In this document: positions 45,009 through 55,435 of the stretch, in pieces
Layout: the number at the start of each line of letters is the position of its first letter
Numbering within the stretch: the stretch's first letter is position 1
Source of the DNA: VXPW01 sp965115815
GTDB taxonomy: Bacteria; Pseudomonadota; Alphaproteobacteria; TMED109
Direction of reading: 5' to 3'
NCBI GenBank assembly: GCA_965115815.1
Contig: OZ220465.1
Span: forward strand, 1,550,001 to 1,614,000
Length of the DNA: 64,000 nucleotides
The notes under the pieces: model-generated
What the model was told of the DNA's origin: nothing
Database searches by the model: none
What the model saw: the letters and a program-made list of their open reading frames with translations, nothing else
Translations under genes and position numbers: made by a program

Positions 45009-47831
45009 CTATGTGGCCCGCCCGCCGCTTGATCTTCGGGTTGGTCCGGTTCGTGGTTGCGCGATCCCGGTGCCTTCGAGTGGTGTGCGCATCTTCTCGT
45101 ACAGCATGAACAGATGCTCGATCCGTTCATGGTCGGAAGCGAACCCCTTGCGCCGATAGAGCCGGTCTACCGCACGATCGAGCGTTTGATGCGCCTTGCG
45201 CAGGTTCGGCGGCATCAGGTCCGGATCGTAGAGGTCGGCCAAGGTTGTTTTCGGGTGTGCGGCCCGGGCATCGAGTACCGCCTGCGCAAGCGGTTCCAGC
45301 TTCGCAAGATCCACCCTTTCGGGCGGCGGCGGGAAGGTGTTGTAGACGAGGCCACCGGAATAGCTGTAATCGCTCTTCAGCCGTCCGCCGATGTGGCGCA
45401 GCCACGCCATGTGCAGAGCGGACATGAGCAAGACCAGATGCCACAACTCGGCGTCCTGCACCACGAGCAGCTTGTTGCTGGGGATGACCGGCGGGGTCAT
45501 CCATCCGATGGGCACATAGCGTCTGCGTTCGGAACTGACTTCGGGAATCACGAGAAACGGCCGTTCCGGAACCACGGACACGTGATAGTCGGTAGGTTGT
45601 TCGGCCAGTGAACGGCCCAGTTGTCCGGCCTGATTCGTTCGGTACTGCCGTACCGCCCGGATCCTTTCCATGACGTTCGGCAGGGAGCGAAGAAACGCCG
45701 GGGATGCTCCCGAAACGTGGAGAATCCAGCGTCGATGGTTGTTGATGTATTCGTACCCACCCAGAAACGGCCGCAACAGACGGGCTGCGCGCGGTTCCCG
45801 GGCGATGAACACCTCCCGTTCCTCTTCTCCGAACAGGTAGTGGCCACCATCAACGGGTTTCGTTCCGACACCGATGTTCGGAAACCCGGCGAAGGGAGTC
45901 CTGCGTCGTTGCACGACCAGATGGGCGTTCTCCAGCCCGCTCACGTCGAAGAGGTACGGGCTCAGGGCGGACACGCGAATTTCCTGGGAATCGCTTGAGG
46001 GACTTTCTTGGGCGAACAGGCGTCTTTCGCCGGATGCGGAGTTTCGATCGGACAGCCCGAGAATCACGACATGCACGCGTGCAACACCTCGGGCATCCGA
46101 ACCCCATGCAAAGGTCTGATGGGCAAAGGCGATCTCCAGGCCGTAGCGGTCGAACAAGGCGGGCCAGAGCTGTGCGACCTGTTCACCTTGCGTGATGGAA
46201 TTGGTCGCAACGAATGCGATCCGCGCACGGCGGCCCTGAAAATACGCACCGGCTTTCAGAAACCATGCCGCAACGTAATCCAGACGCGACCCTGAGGCAC
46301 CAAGGCGCTTCATCAGATTTCTTGCCTGTGCCTGCTTTTCCCGGACCCGCATGACAAAGCCGCTGAAGGGCGGATTGCCCAGCACGAACGAACACTCGCC
46401 CGGCGGGAGCAGATCCGACCAGTCGATTTCCAGCGCGTCGCCGTGGACGATCTGCGGCGACTTCTCGAGCGGGATCCGCACGAAGGTCCGGTGGAACTCC
46501 AGGCTCATGCGGTTGTTCATGATGTGGTCCATCATCCACAGCGCGGTCTCCGCGATGCGGGCCGGGAACTCGCCAAGCTCGATCCCGTGGAACTGGTCCA
46601 CGTCCACCACCGACTGCCAGCCGGCATCGAACACCACTTGCCCGGACAGGGCCGCCGCCTTTCGGATCTCCCGGATGACCTCGATTTCCAGCAGACGCAA
46701 CTCCCGGTAGGCGAGGATGAGGAAGTTGCCGCAGCCGCACGCCGGGTCGAAGAACGTCAGGCGGCCCAGTTCGGCCTGAAACCGCTGCAGCCGGGACCGG
46801 CGGTTGCGGCCCCGGCGCGCCCGGATCCGTGCGAACTCGGCGTGCAGGTCGTCCAGGAACAGCGGCTCGATCACCTTGAGGATGTTCTGCTCGGTCGTGT
46901 AGTGCGCGCCTTGGGCGCGGCGTTCGGCGGGTTCCATCACCGATTGGAACAGCGCGCCGAAGATCGCGGGCGAGATGTTCGACCAGTCGAAGCGGCAGGC
47001 GTCGAGCAGAGCGGCGCGCATCGCTGCATCGAACGCCGGAATCCGAAGCGCGCCCCGGAACAGGTCGCCGTTGACGTAGGGAAAGCGTGCGAGGTCCTCG
47101 TCGAGCGTGCGCTGGCGGCGGCCCTCCGGAGTGTCCAGCACCTGGAACAGCTGTGTGAGCCACAGGCCGAGGTCGGCCCCGTCCTCGCCGGTGCGCGCCT
47201 CAAGGAAGTCGAGGAACAGGTCGCGCGGCTCGAAGATTCCGGTGTCGTCAGCGAACAGGCAGAAGACGATTCGCACCAGGAAGCGCTCCAGGTCGTGCCC
47301 CGTGTACCCGACATCGCGGAGCGCGTCGTGCAGCCGGCCGACCAGTTCCGCCGCCTCGAGGTTGACCGGATCCTGATCGCGGAAGGCCCGGCGTTGCACG
47401 CCGAGGATGAAGCCGAACGCCTCGACCTGCCCCGGCAGGTCGGCAAGCGGGAAGGCGACGGTCGCGCGTTCGTCGAGGTCGTGCAGCTCGAAGGTCCGGA
47501 AGTCGCTCACCAGGATGTAGCGCGGGCGCTCCCGATCCGGTAGCGCGTCGAAATACTCCCCGGCCTGTTCGTACGCTCTCCGGAGACCGCGCCCGGCGCT
47601 CTTCTGTTCGACGAGCAGCACGCCCGGCCAGAACAGGTCGATGAAGCCCGAACGGTCGTCAAGCTTCGCGACGTGGGCCTCGTAGCGTGCAACGCTTCGG
47701 CGGCGCACCCCGAACACCTCGAAGAAGGCGTTGTAGAAGCTCTGCGTCTCGCCCTTCTCGTAGGCGGCATCCTTCCAGTCCTCGGCGAAGGCGGCGGCGC
47801 GGGCGCGAACCTCGTTCCACGACAGGCGCAT
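45009..47831 (-). CDS. MmeI-type (type IIL) restriction-modification enzyme
   Basis: A 940-residue single-chain enzyme, start ATG 47831 (MRLSWNEVRARAAAFAEDWK). An N-terminal PD-(D/E)XK nuclease has Asp65 and E75-x-K77 (FIDLFWPGVLLVEQK). A helical linker follows, then a gamma-class adenine methyltransferase with FFDPACGCGNFLILAYRE (AdoMet motif I) and VLGNPPFSGF (NPPF). Then come the target-recognition region and a C-terminal helical domain ending in SDHERIEHLFMLYEKMRTPL. Such enzymes cut at a fixed distance and methylate one strand, so no separate methylase is required. All motifs look intact. Recognition sequence cannot be predicted here. Confidence 0.85.
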   Translation of the reverse strand: MRLSWNEVRARAAAFAEDWKDAAYEKGETQSFYNAFFEVFGVRRRSVARYEAHVAKLDDRSGFIDLFWPGVLLVEQKSAGRGLRRAYEQAGEYFDALPDRERPRYILVSDFRTFELHDLDERATVAFPLADLPGQVEAFGFILGVQRRAFRDQDPVNLEAAELVGRLHDALRDVGYTGHDLERFLVRIVFCLFADDTGIFEPRDLFLDFLEARTGEDGADLGLWLTQLFQVLDTPEGRRQRTLDEDLARFPYVNGDLFRGALRIPAFDAAMRAALLDACRFDWSNISPAIFGALFQSVMEPAERRAQGAHYTTEQNILKVIEPLFLDDLHAEFARIRARRGRNRRSRLQRFQAELGRLTFFDPACGCGNFLILAYRELRLLEIEVIREIRKAAALSGQVVFDAGWQSVVDVDQFHGIELGEFPARIAETALWMMDHIMNNRMSLEFHRTFVRIPLEKSPQIVHGDALEIDWSDLLPPGECSFVLGNPPFSGFVMRVREKQAQARNLMKRLGASGSRLDYVAAWFLKAGAYFQGRRARIAFVATNSITQGEQVAQLWPALFDRYGLEIAFAHQTFAWGSDARGVARVHVVILGLSDRNSASGERRLFAQESPSSDSQEIRVSALSPYLFDVSGLENAHLVVQRRRTPFAGFPNIGVGTKPVDGGHYLFGEEEREVFIAREPRAARLLRPFLGGYEYINNHRRWILHVSGASPAFLRSLPNVMERIRAVRQYRTNQAGQLGRSLAEQPTDYHVSVVPERPFLVIPEVSSERRRYVPIGWMTPPVIPSNKLLVVQDAELWHLVLLMSALHMAWLRHIGGRLKSDYSYSGGLVYNTFPPPPERVDLAKLEPLAQAVLDARAAHPKTTLADLYDPDLMPPNLRKAHQTLDRAVDRLYRRKGFASDHERIEHLFMLYEKMRTPLEGTGIAQPRTGPTRRSSGGRAT

Positions 47832-48552
47832 CAGGCGGCGATCGCCGGCCGGCGGCGATCGCCGGCCGGCGCACCGCGGTCCGAAACGGACAGCCGGCAA
47901 CCGGAAGGGTCCGACACCGTCCGGCCGCACGGGTGCGAGGACCGATCATGCGGGCAACGCATCCACGCACGGATCGGCGACGACCCGATCCCGGCGTGCC
48001 CGCGCAGGCTCGTTGTGCTTCCGCAACCGCATCCCGTGCTCGGCATCAATCGCATCCCCTTGTGCCCGAGTGTCATGATGGATTGTCGTACCCCATGTTC
48101 CACACCGCAAGCGCCTGCCACGGTGTCAAGCCCAGTGGTCGTGCCGCGGAGCAGAAACGAGTACACCGTTCGGTGGGACACCGCGGGAACCGGTATCCCC
48201 ATGGCCTTCGGCCAAGCATTTTCGTCGTTCGGACAAGAATCTTCCAGGCTCGCGGAGAGTTTCCGCAAGCCCCGGCAGTTGGACGCTTGTCGATGATTGC
48301 AAGCGGAGGATCGCCTGCTCCGCCTGCTCCCCGGTTGCCCGGATTCTCGGCTGCAGCTTCGGCTGGGCCTTTCCCACCGGGTGCATCGGGAGGGATCGCT
48401 CGTGATCCGGTGCACGGACTGTGCGGCCATGTCGCTCTGGCACAGAAACAGTGTTTCGACTTCGCGTTCGGCCCTATTGGCTCTGAACGGTTCTATGCAA
48501 GATTCGGGATGGGGTTGAGCCGTAGTGTCGGTTGGGCGTTCGCCGGTTCCGA
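47832..48552. other. No gene; tandem GCGATCGC palindromes
   Basis: At 47835-47870 the unit CGGCGATCGCCGGC occurs twice in tandem, each containing GCGATCGC. The rest has only shadow frames. It separates the MmeI-like gene from the ATPase gene. Confidence 0.45.
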
Positions 48553-50118
48553 TCATGCGGGTTCGGCGCGGAGGTCGAGGAGGTTCCGCGCCTCGCGCCC
48601 GCAGGCCACGCCGATCAGGTGGACCGGGCCGTCGTGATCGCGGTAGGTTTCCGCATAGCCCCGCTCGCGCATCTGCGCCATCGCCGCATCCAGCGCGGCG
48701 GCGCCGTCCTCCGCGCCGTCGGCCATCTTGAACTCCAGCACGAAGACCTGCCCGCTGAGGCGCACCACCAGGTCCGCACGGCCGTGATGCGAAGCCTCCC
48801 CCACGCTGAGATCCACCCCGACCGCGCGCAGGCCCATGTAGAGGAGGCTCGCATACCAGGCCTCGTAGCGCGCGAGGTCGCCCTTGGTGTGCCACTGGTA
48901 CGGAATCCCCGCGAGCCAGGCGCGGAGCTTCTCGCCGAAGCCCGCGAAGTCGTGCGCCTCCAGCAGCGCGCAGAACTCCCGCCCCCGCTTCCGCGGCTCG
49001 GTACCTTTCTCCCCCAGCCAGGCGAGCAGTCCGCGGTTCAGGCTGAGCCGGACCTCGAGGTTGGGATAGTCCAACCGGTAGAGAGGGTCGAAGTTGTCCT
49101 GTTCCTCCTCCGCGATGGTCAGGTAGCCGGTCTGGAAGAGCAGTGCCTCGATGTCGATGTCGCCGACCTCGAACTTCGAGACCCGCGACATCTCCGCCAG
49201 CCTCCCCTCCAGTTCCATCGGACTCACGGACTTCTCCATCAGCATCCGGAACAGGAAGTCCGGAGACCCCGTCTCGAACCAGAAGGGACGGAACTCGCGC
49301 TTCCGCAGGAACAGCAGCACGTCATAGGGGTTGTAGACCCGTTCCCCGCCCCGCCAGTGGTAGCCGTCGTACCAGGTGCGGATCTTCTCGCGGTCCAGCC
49401 CGGCCAGTTCGGGCCCGAACACCCGGTCCAGATCTTCCTCGCGGTAGCCGCAGATCGTGGCGAAGCGCGGGTCGAGGCTGATGTCCTCGAGATTGTTGAG
49501 CCCCGAGAACAGGCTGACCTTCGAGAACATGCTCACCCCGGTGACGAAGACGAAGCGGACATGGCGGGCGCTGTCCTTGACGATGCCGTAGAAGCCGCGC
49601 AGGTAGTCCCGGTTGGCCGTCGCGCGCTCGGGATCGTGGAGCACGTCGAGGATCGGCTTGTCATACTCGTCCACCAGCACCACGACCTGCCGACCGGTGG
49701 CGCGACGCAGGTGATAGAGGACGTTCTGCAAACGCTCCGGACCCGTGCTGGCGGTCGGTACCTCGTCGAGGCCGGCGCCATGTTCGATCATCGCCAACTG
49801 GTTGAGGATGCTGCGCTCGATGTCCCCGGGTTCGTCGTACTTTCCGCCGAAGCTCAGCCGCACCACCGGATGCGGCGAGGACCAGTCCCAATGGGGGTGG
49901 ATGGCCAGTTCCCGGAACAGGGGCTCGTGGCAGGAGAACAGCGACCCCAGCGTGTCCAGCAGCAGGCTCTTGCCGAAGCGGCGCGGACGGGACAGGAAAT
50001 AGTGGCGTCCCTCGTCCACCAGCTTCCGCACGAGCGACGTCTTGTCGACATAGTAGTAGCCCTCGTTCCGGATCGTCGGAAAATCCTGGATCCCGATCGG
50101 AAGACAGCGGCGGGTCAT
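48553..50118 (-). CDS. AAA-ATPase-like / PD-(D/E)XK nuclease family protein
   Basis: A 521-residue protein of the common AAA-ATPase-like plus DUF1703-type nuclease family. Start ATG 50118 (MTRRCLPIGIQDFPTIRNEG). The N-terminal part has a Walker A-like SRPRRFGKSLLLDTL (about 43-57) and a Walker B-like VVVLVDEYDKPILD. The C-terminal domain contains GRADLVVRLSGQVFVLEFKM with Asp and E-x-K of a PD-(D/E)XK fold. These genes are scattered as accessory genes in bacteria and function is unproven; its place beside a restriction enzyme fits a defence-like role. Confidence 0.78.
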   Translation of the reverse strand: MTRRCLPIGIQDFPTIRNEGYYYVDKTSLVRKLVDEGRHYFLSRPRRFGKSLLLDTLGSLFSCHEPLFRELAIHPHWDWSSPHPVVRLSFGGKYDEPGDIERSILNQLAMIEHGAGLDEVPTASTGPERLQNVLYHLRRATGRQVVVLVDEYDKPILDVLHDPERATANRDYLRGFYGIVKDSARHVRFVFVTGVSMFSKVSLFSGLNNLEDISLDPRFATICGYREEDLDRVFGPELAGLDREKIRTWYDGYHWRGGERVYNPYDVLLFLRKREFRPFWFETGSPDFLFRMLMEKSVSPMELEGRLAEMSRVSKFEVGDIDIEALLFQTGYLTIAEEEQDNFDPLYRLDYPNLEVRLSLNRGLLAWLGEKGTEPRKRGREFCALLEAHDFAGFGEKLRAWLAGIPYQWHTKGDLARYEAWYASLLYMGLRAVGVDLSVGEASHHGRADLVVRLSGQVFVLEFKMADGAEDGAAALDAAMAQMRERGYAETYRDHDGPVHLIGVACGREARNLLDLRAEPA

Positions 50119-51498
50119 CGATCTCTCTCTTTGCGGTGCCGGAAACCGCGGCCAAGTGTGGTGCGCGGAACCTTCCGTGTCGTGGCTCCGAATGTGCCGG
50201 AACGACCGCGTAGAACGCACCACCATGCTATCCGCCTGCCTGTTCATGAGCAAGGGACGGATACGACCGGGGCGGACAGGACGGGCAACCCGCAGTTGTT
50301 CCGGAACCGTGCCGCACGACTGCGGGCGGCGGTGCGCGGCGAACCCGACCTTGGCGACAGCGGAAGTGCGGGAGAGCGCACGGCGAGGCCCTGCGCGGCG
50401 CGGGAACGGCCGGCGGCAAGCACCAGCAAAGGCGGACATGCGTGTTTGCCGAAGCGCAGCGGGCAGGGCAGGGGTATCGCCGGACCAAGCTGCCGGCAAG
50501 GGGTTCACGGACATGGTTGCGGCCGTGCTCGCGTTCCTTCTTGATGCAGGGCCGGAACGATCGACGGTTCGGCACGGCAGGGGAGCAACCGGACCGGATA
50601 CAGACACTCCAAGCAACACGGTCGGATCTCGGTCTGTGGCGGTGCGTCGGACGACCTTGCCTGCAGCCGTGCGCCCCGGCGTACTTCCGGGTCCGATCCG
50701 GCCACGAGGGCGTCTCCGACTGGTCCGGAAGGTCAGGACGGCAGGCGCTTCACCGCCGCTCCACGAACCTTTCCGTCGCCGGCCAGCGCTGAATCCGTAC
50801 CCGAAACCCGAGGTTCACGAGAGATTCTGCAGCACCCTGTTGCAACAGGACTTCAAGAGGATTCCATACCCCTCCGGACTTGCATGCCGTGCGCGGGACG
50901 TTCTGCAGGCCGCCCACTTTCCGAGATTTCCGAGAGTGTGCGGGATCCCGAGTGCGTCGTCGCAGATGCTGCGCTTCGCGGGTTCGACGCGCCGGGGATC
51001 GCGTACGGGGAGGCCGGGTCGGCGCCCCGCCGGTGCGAGTTCGTCGAAGGACCATGCACCTCAGCTTGATTCCGATCCGGCCGGCCGCAGGGAGACCCCG
51101 AAGGAACCCGGCCCTCCACTTGCGGGCCCGACACGAACGCCCGCGTGTGCCAAGGAACGGTTTCGATCAAGCCCCCAGAAATCGCCGCCTCCGAGCCACA
51201 ATCGGCGGAACCTCGTTGCACATGGGTCCACGCCCGATGTCGACTCGAAGCCATTGAACAGTGTTTGGTGGGATTCCTTGTGCAACATGGGCAAGGGCCG
51301 GAAGTGTCGGGCTCCGCGGCCGGAAGCGTACTGAGTGCCGGTATCGGGTCCGAACGGATTGCAGTCGATTCCGCAACCCCCGCGACCCGGTCGCGCCGCC
51401 GACCCGGATCGCCTATGGCCTCGGTTCGTTGACCACCGGTCCGGGCTCTCCGCTATCCTCCTGCCGCTAACGAACCTTGGGTCGCTGGGGGTTGCAGC
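50119..51498. other. No gene seen upstream of ccoN
   Basis: About 1.4 kb with only shadow frames. A segment near 50935-51000 (TGTGCGGGATCCCGAG) resembles 8115-8175, so part of it is dispersed repeat. No TTGAT-N4-ATCAA FNR/FixK box was found in the last 200 bases, where one would be expected for a cbb3 operon. Confidence 0.45.
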
Positions 51499-52061
51499 AT
51501 GCGAGTGGCGGCCAATTGGCTTTGGGGCGGCCTGTTCGCGGCGGGGGTGCTGTACGGCCTTGCAATCCTGCAACGGGCCGAGGATCCAGGCTTTCTGTTC
51601 CATGGCATCCTGTTCCTGGCCTTCTGCATTGCCGCCGCCGCGATGACCGTTCGGGCGGCGCGCGCCCCGGCTCCGGCCCGCGTGCGGTCCGACGAGCGGC
51701 CGAACTACAACGAAGCCATCGTGCGCGCCGGCGTCGTAGCCTCGACGTTCTGGGGCTTGATCGGCTTTGCCGCCGGTCTCTGGATCGCCTTGCAGCTGGC
51801 CTATCCGGCGCTCAATTTCGATCTGCCCTGGACCAATTTCGGCCGCCTTCGTCCCGTCCATACGTCAGCCGTGATCTTCGCGTTCGGCGGGAACGTGCTG
51901 ATCGCGACTTCGTTCCATGTCGTCCAGAGGACCTGCCGCACCCGGCTGGCGGGCCATGTCGCGCCCTGGTTCGTCTTCTGGGGCTACCAGCTGTTCATTG
52001 TCCTGGCGGCGTCGGGCTACGTGCTCGGGATCACCCAGTCGAAGGAATATGCCGAGCCCGA
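51499..52061 (+). pseudogene. ccoN: cbb3 oxidase catalytic subunit CcoN, 5' part (interrupted)
   Basis: 188 codons of CcoN from ATG 51499 to the IS66 target duplication. It shows membrane segments (LWGGLFAAGVLYGLAIL and others) and the heme-ligand helix FGRLRPVHTSAVIFAFGGN. The frame then enters the IS66 end and stops at 52086 after ITQSKEYAEPEYLLTPPY. The 3' part resumes in frame at 54347. As it stands no full catalytic subunit is made. Confidence 0.9.
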
Positions 52062-52530
52062 GTATCTACTCACCCCCCCCTACTGATGACGAATCGTTTT
52101 TCCTGACGGGTTCGGATCCGGCATGGTTCCGTGCCCCTTTCCCTCGCTCGCGGCCGAGGACCGGATGCACGGGGTTCGGCTGACAAGAAGTGGGTCGATC
52201 TTCGGCTTCCGCTCCCCGTTCCGGCCTTGTGGGGAGGGGTCCGCAACGCGACCGGGCCCCTCGCGCGGAGGTCGCGGGTCCGCGCCGTGCGGTCCGGTGG
52301 AGCGGGTTCCGTGGGCTGCCGTTCCCCTCCGCCGGAGATCTGCGCTTGACGTTGCTAGGAGGGACCCTCTCCAAGATGGGCCATCGGGGCGGACCGCGTC
52401 GGAGGTGTGGATGGCGGCAGGGTAGGGATCGAAGGCGACGACGGGTCGATCGCCCGGCGGGGCAAGGGCATTCGGATAGGTGCGTCGCGGTGACGGCGGT
52501 GTTCCCATACCGGCAAGCCTTGGATAGGAG

Positions 52531-52863
52531 GTGACGTTTCGGTGCGTGGGCGGGTCGTCCACGCACCGCTTGACCAGCGCCCGCCGATTCGCATGCTGTC
52601 GTCGAATCGTGGCTGCGGGAATCCCCATGGACCAGCGAATCATCGACCTGAAGTCGACCCCCTGTTCGGGCCGCTGCGAGCACCTTCACTGGACGACAGC
52701 AAAGGGCGGCTCCAGGGTTGGGGCCGGCCTCGGGATGCTGGAGACCTTGGAGCGCCGCGGCATCCTGACGCGCCCGCCGCCGGCGCGGCGCTACCGGACG
52801 ATGCCCGAAGGCGAGCGGTTCGCCGTGCGGGCGGCCGTCCGGGCGGTGGAGGCGTCGGGATGA
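52531..52863 (+). CDS. Small IS66 accessory ORF with DruA-like N-terminal pattern
   Basis: A 110-residue frame whose TGA overlaps the transposase ATG (ATGA at 52860-52863). The middle part SGRCEHLHWTTAKGGSRVGA and LERRGILTRPPPARR resembles the start of DruA/DUF4338 proteins, also seen in the element at 42093. No DUF4338 core follows. It could be a remnant of a gene once carried by the IS66 element, or a functional small partner like the accessory ORFs of other IS66 elements. Confidence 0.35.
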   Translation: MTFRCVGGSSTHRLTSARRFACCRRIVAAGIPMDQRIIDLKSTPCSGRCEHLHWTTAKGGSRVGAGLGMLETLERRGILTRPPPARRYRTMPEGERFAVRAAVRAVEASG

Positions 52864-54338
52864 CGAGCGTCGCCGGCACCTCCCTGCGCCAGGAGGTCGA
52901 CGCCTTCCAGAAGCGGTTCCAGGATCTCCGCACGCAAGGCAAGGTCCACCCGGAGTGCGAGGCGCTCTTCCGCGGCCTGCTGATGCTGCTCCAGCTGCTG
53001 CTGGCCGTGCTCATGGAGAAGACCACGCGCAAGACGAGTCGGAACTCCGGTCTGCCGCCGTCCCAGACGGACAAGGACGAGAGCGCGCGGCGCACCGGGA
53101 GCCACGGCAAGGGCCCGAAGCCGAACCCGCAGACGGGCGGCCACCGGCGCACGACCACCGTCAAGGAGACGATCACCATCGATGCCTGCGACGCCTGCGG
53201 CGCCGACCTCGACGACGTCGACCCCGTCGATCGGGAGCGCCGCGTCCTCTACGACCTCGTGTTCGAAGTCGTCGAGCGCCGCGTCGACGCCGAGATCAAG
53301 GAATGCCCGAAGTGCCGGGCCCGGACCAAGGGCCGGTTCCCAGACCTCATGCCGGGGCCCGTGCAGTACGGTGTCCGCATCCAGGCCTTGGTCCTCAACC
53401 TGCTGATCGCCCAGATGCTGTCCCTGCGCCGTGCCGTCTCGCTCGTGCACGCGATCTCCGGCATCAGGCTCTCCGAGGCGACCTGCCTCGGCTATGTCCG
53501 GCGCTTTCAGGATGCGCTCGCATCTTGGGAGGAGGTCGCCGTGGCCCATCTCCTGCAACGCCCGGCCTTGCATGTCGATGAGACCGGATTCCGGGTCGCC
53601 GGCAAGACCCAATGGCTCCATGTCGTCACCGACGGGACCCTGACCGTGAAGTTCCCGCACCGCAAGCGCGGTCGGGAGGCGATCGAAGAGATCGGCATCC
53701 TCCCGCGCTACCAGGGCGTCCTGGTCCACGACTGCTGGGCTGCGTACATGGGCTACGAGCAGTGCCGCCACCAGCTGTGCGGCAGCCACCTGCTGCGCGA
53801 ACTGGCCTTCGTCGTCGAGTCCAACGGCTACCGCTGGGCGCGATTGATGAAGAGCCTGCTGCGCGAGGTCTGCCACAGGGTCGGCCAGAGCGCATCCAAG
53901 GCCTTGAACGAGACCGACCGCCGGGCCGTGCGCAAGCGCTACCGCACCCTCCTCACCCAAGGCGCCAAGGAGTTGCCCGATATCCCGCCGCGGACGAAAG
54001 GAACCCGGGGACGCATCGCAAAGTCCGACGCCCACAACCTGCATGAACGTCTCGTGAAACACGAGACGTCCGTCCTCCGCTTCATGAAGGACCCCGACGT
54101 CAGCTTCACCAACAATGCCGGAGAACAGAAGATCCGAATGACCAAGGTCAAGATCAAAGTGTCCGGATGTTTCCGCACCATGCTCCACGCAACCGCATGG
54201 TGCCGAGGCTCCAGCTTCCTCACCTCCATGGAGGCACTCGGCTACAACCCTCTCGTCGCCATCCACATCGCCCTCGACGGAAAGGCCGCAGACATCCTCA
54301 ACGAGCACTATGGCCAACCCGACCCCAACAAGGGGTGA
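52860..54338 (+). CDS. IS66-family transposase (TnpC-like), intact
   Basis: A 492-residue DDE transposase from ATG 52860. It has an N-terminal Leu-rich coiled region, SRNSGLPPSQTDKDE, a zinc-ribbon (CDACGADLDD with CPKCRARTKG), and the catalytic core LHVDETGFRVAGKTQW (first Asp), VLVHDCWAAYMGYEQCRHQL (second Asp) and FTNNAGEQKIRMTKVKIK (Glu). The C-terminal HIALDGKAADILNEHYGQPD ends 8 bases before the IS end. All hallmarks are present, unlike the three decayed copies nearby. Confidence 0.9.
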   Translation: MTSVAGTSLRQEVDAFQKRFQDLRTQGKVHPECEALFRGLLMLLQLLLAVLMEKTTRKTSRNSGLPPSQTDKDESARRTGSHGKGPKPNPQTGGHRRTTTVKETITIDACDACGADLDDVDPVDRERRVLYDLVFEVVERRVDAEIKECPKCRARTKGRFPDLMPGPVQYGVRIQALVLNLLIAQMLSLRRAVSLVHAISGIRLSEATCLGYVRRFQDALASWEEVAVAHLLQRPALHVDETGFRVAGKTQWLHVVTDGTLTVKFPHRKRGREAIEEIGILPRYQGVLVHDCWAAYMGYEQCRHQLCGSHLLRELAFVVESNGYRWARLMKSLLREVCHRVGQSASKALNETDRRAVRKRYRTLLTQGAKELPDIPPRTKGTRGRIAKSDAHNLHERLVKHETSVLRFMKDPDVSFTNNAGEQKIRMTKVKIKVSGCFRTMLHATAWCRGSSFLTSMEALGYNPLVAIHIALDGKAADILNEHYGQPDPNKG

Positions 54339-54346
54339 GTAGTTAC

Positions 54347-55423
54347 GAGCCCGAATGGTATGTCGACCTGTGGCTGACGCTGGTCTGGGTTACCTACCTG
54401 CTGGTGTTCATGGCGACGCTGGCCAAGCGACGCGAGCCGCACATCTATGTTGCGAACTGGTTCTACCTGGCGTTCATCGTCACGGTCGCCATGCTGCATC
54501 TGATCAACAACGCAGCGCTGCCCGTTTCCTTCTTCGGTTCCAAGAGCTACGTCGCCTGGGCCGGCGTGCAGGATGCGCTGACGCAGTGGTGGTACGGCCA
54601 CAACGCGGTCGGTTTCTTCCTTACCGCCGGCTTCTTGGGCATCATGTACTACTTCATTCCGAAGCAGGCAGAACGGCCCGTCTATTCGTACCGCCTTTCC
54701 ATCGTTCACTTCTGGGCGTTGATCTTCCTCTACATCTGGGCCGGACCGCACCACCTGCATTACACGGCGCTGCCGGACTGGGCGCAGACGCTCGGCATGA
54801 CCTTCTCGATCATGCTCTGGATGCCGTCTTGGGGCGGAATGATCAACGGACTGATGACGCTCTCGGGAGCTTGGGACAAGCTGCGCACCGACCCCGTGCT
54901 GAGAATGCTGGTCGTGTCCGTCGCATTCTACGGCATGAGCACCTTCGAAGGACCGTTGATGTCGATCAAGGCGGTGAACGCGCTCAGCCACTACACGGAC
55001 TGGACGGTAGGCCACGTGCATTCCGGCGCACTCGGCTGGGTCGGCTTCGTCAGCTTCGGCGCGCTCTATGTCCTGGCGCCGACGGTATGGCGGCGGGAGC
55101 GGCTCTATTCGCTCCGGTTGGTCGAGTGGCACTTCTGGATCTCGTCGCTCGGAATCGTGCTCTACATCACCGCGATGTGGGTTTCCGGCATCATGCAGGG
55201 ACTGATGTGGCGCGCATACGATTCGCTGGGGTTCCTGGAATACTCCTTCGTGGAAACCGTCGAGGCGATGCACCCCTTCTATGCGATCCGCGCGCTCGGC
55301 GGCGCACTGTTCGTCGCCGGGGCCTGCATCATGGCCTACAATCTCTGGCGGACCGCCCGCGGCGACCTCCGCGAATCGGAACCTCTGCCGGCGCCGGGAC
55401 CGATGGCCCCGGCCGCCGCGTAG
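54347..55423 (+). pseudogene. ccoN: cbb3 oxidase catalytic subunit CcoN, 3' part
   Basis: It continues CcoN in frame after the duplication (EPEWYVDLWLTLVWVTYLLV). The heme-copper ligands are visible in GPHHLHYTALPDWAQ and in GHVHSGALGWVGF, with several membrane helices. Precise removal of the IS and one duplication copy would give a 543-residue CcoN. A longer frame opens upstream inside IS66 but is not native. The 3' end is 12 bases from ccoO. Confidence 0.9.
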
Positions 55424-55435
55424 GGAGGCCGGGCG

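Larger units (their letters stand above)
52062..54346 (+). mobile_element. IS66-family element (copy d), complete, inserted in ccoN
   Basis: 2285 bp with ends GTATCTACTCACCCC and (complement) GTAACTACTCACCCC. It is flanked by a perfect 8-bp duplication GAGCCCGA (52054-52061 and 54347-54354). GTAA-type ends and 8-bp duplications are the IS66 hallmark. The transposase is intact. The perfect duplication and intact ends suggest the most recent insertion in the window. Confidence 0.93.

Noticed and set aside
50156..51334. 392-codon frame upstream of ccoN
   Set aside because: It has no recognisable domain, is rich in Arg/Pro/Ser and crosses dispersed repeat sequence; probably non-coding.
51300..51498. 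FNR/FixK box ahead of ccoN
   Set aside because: No TTGAT-N4-ATCAA-like palindrome was found by eye in this region.
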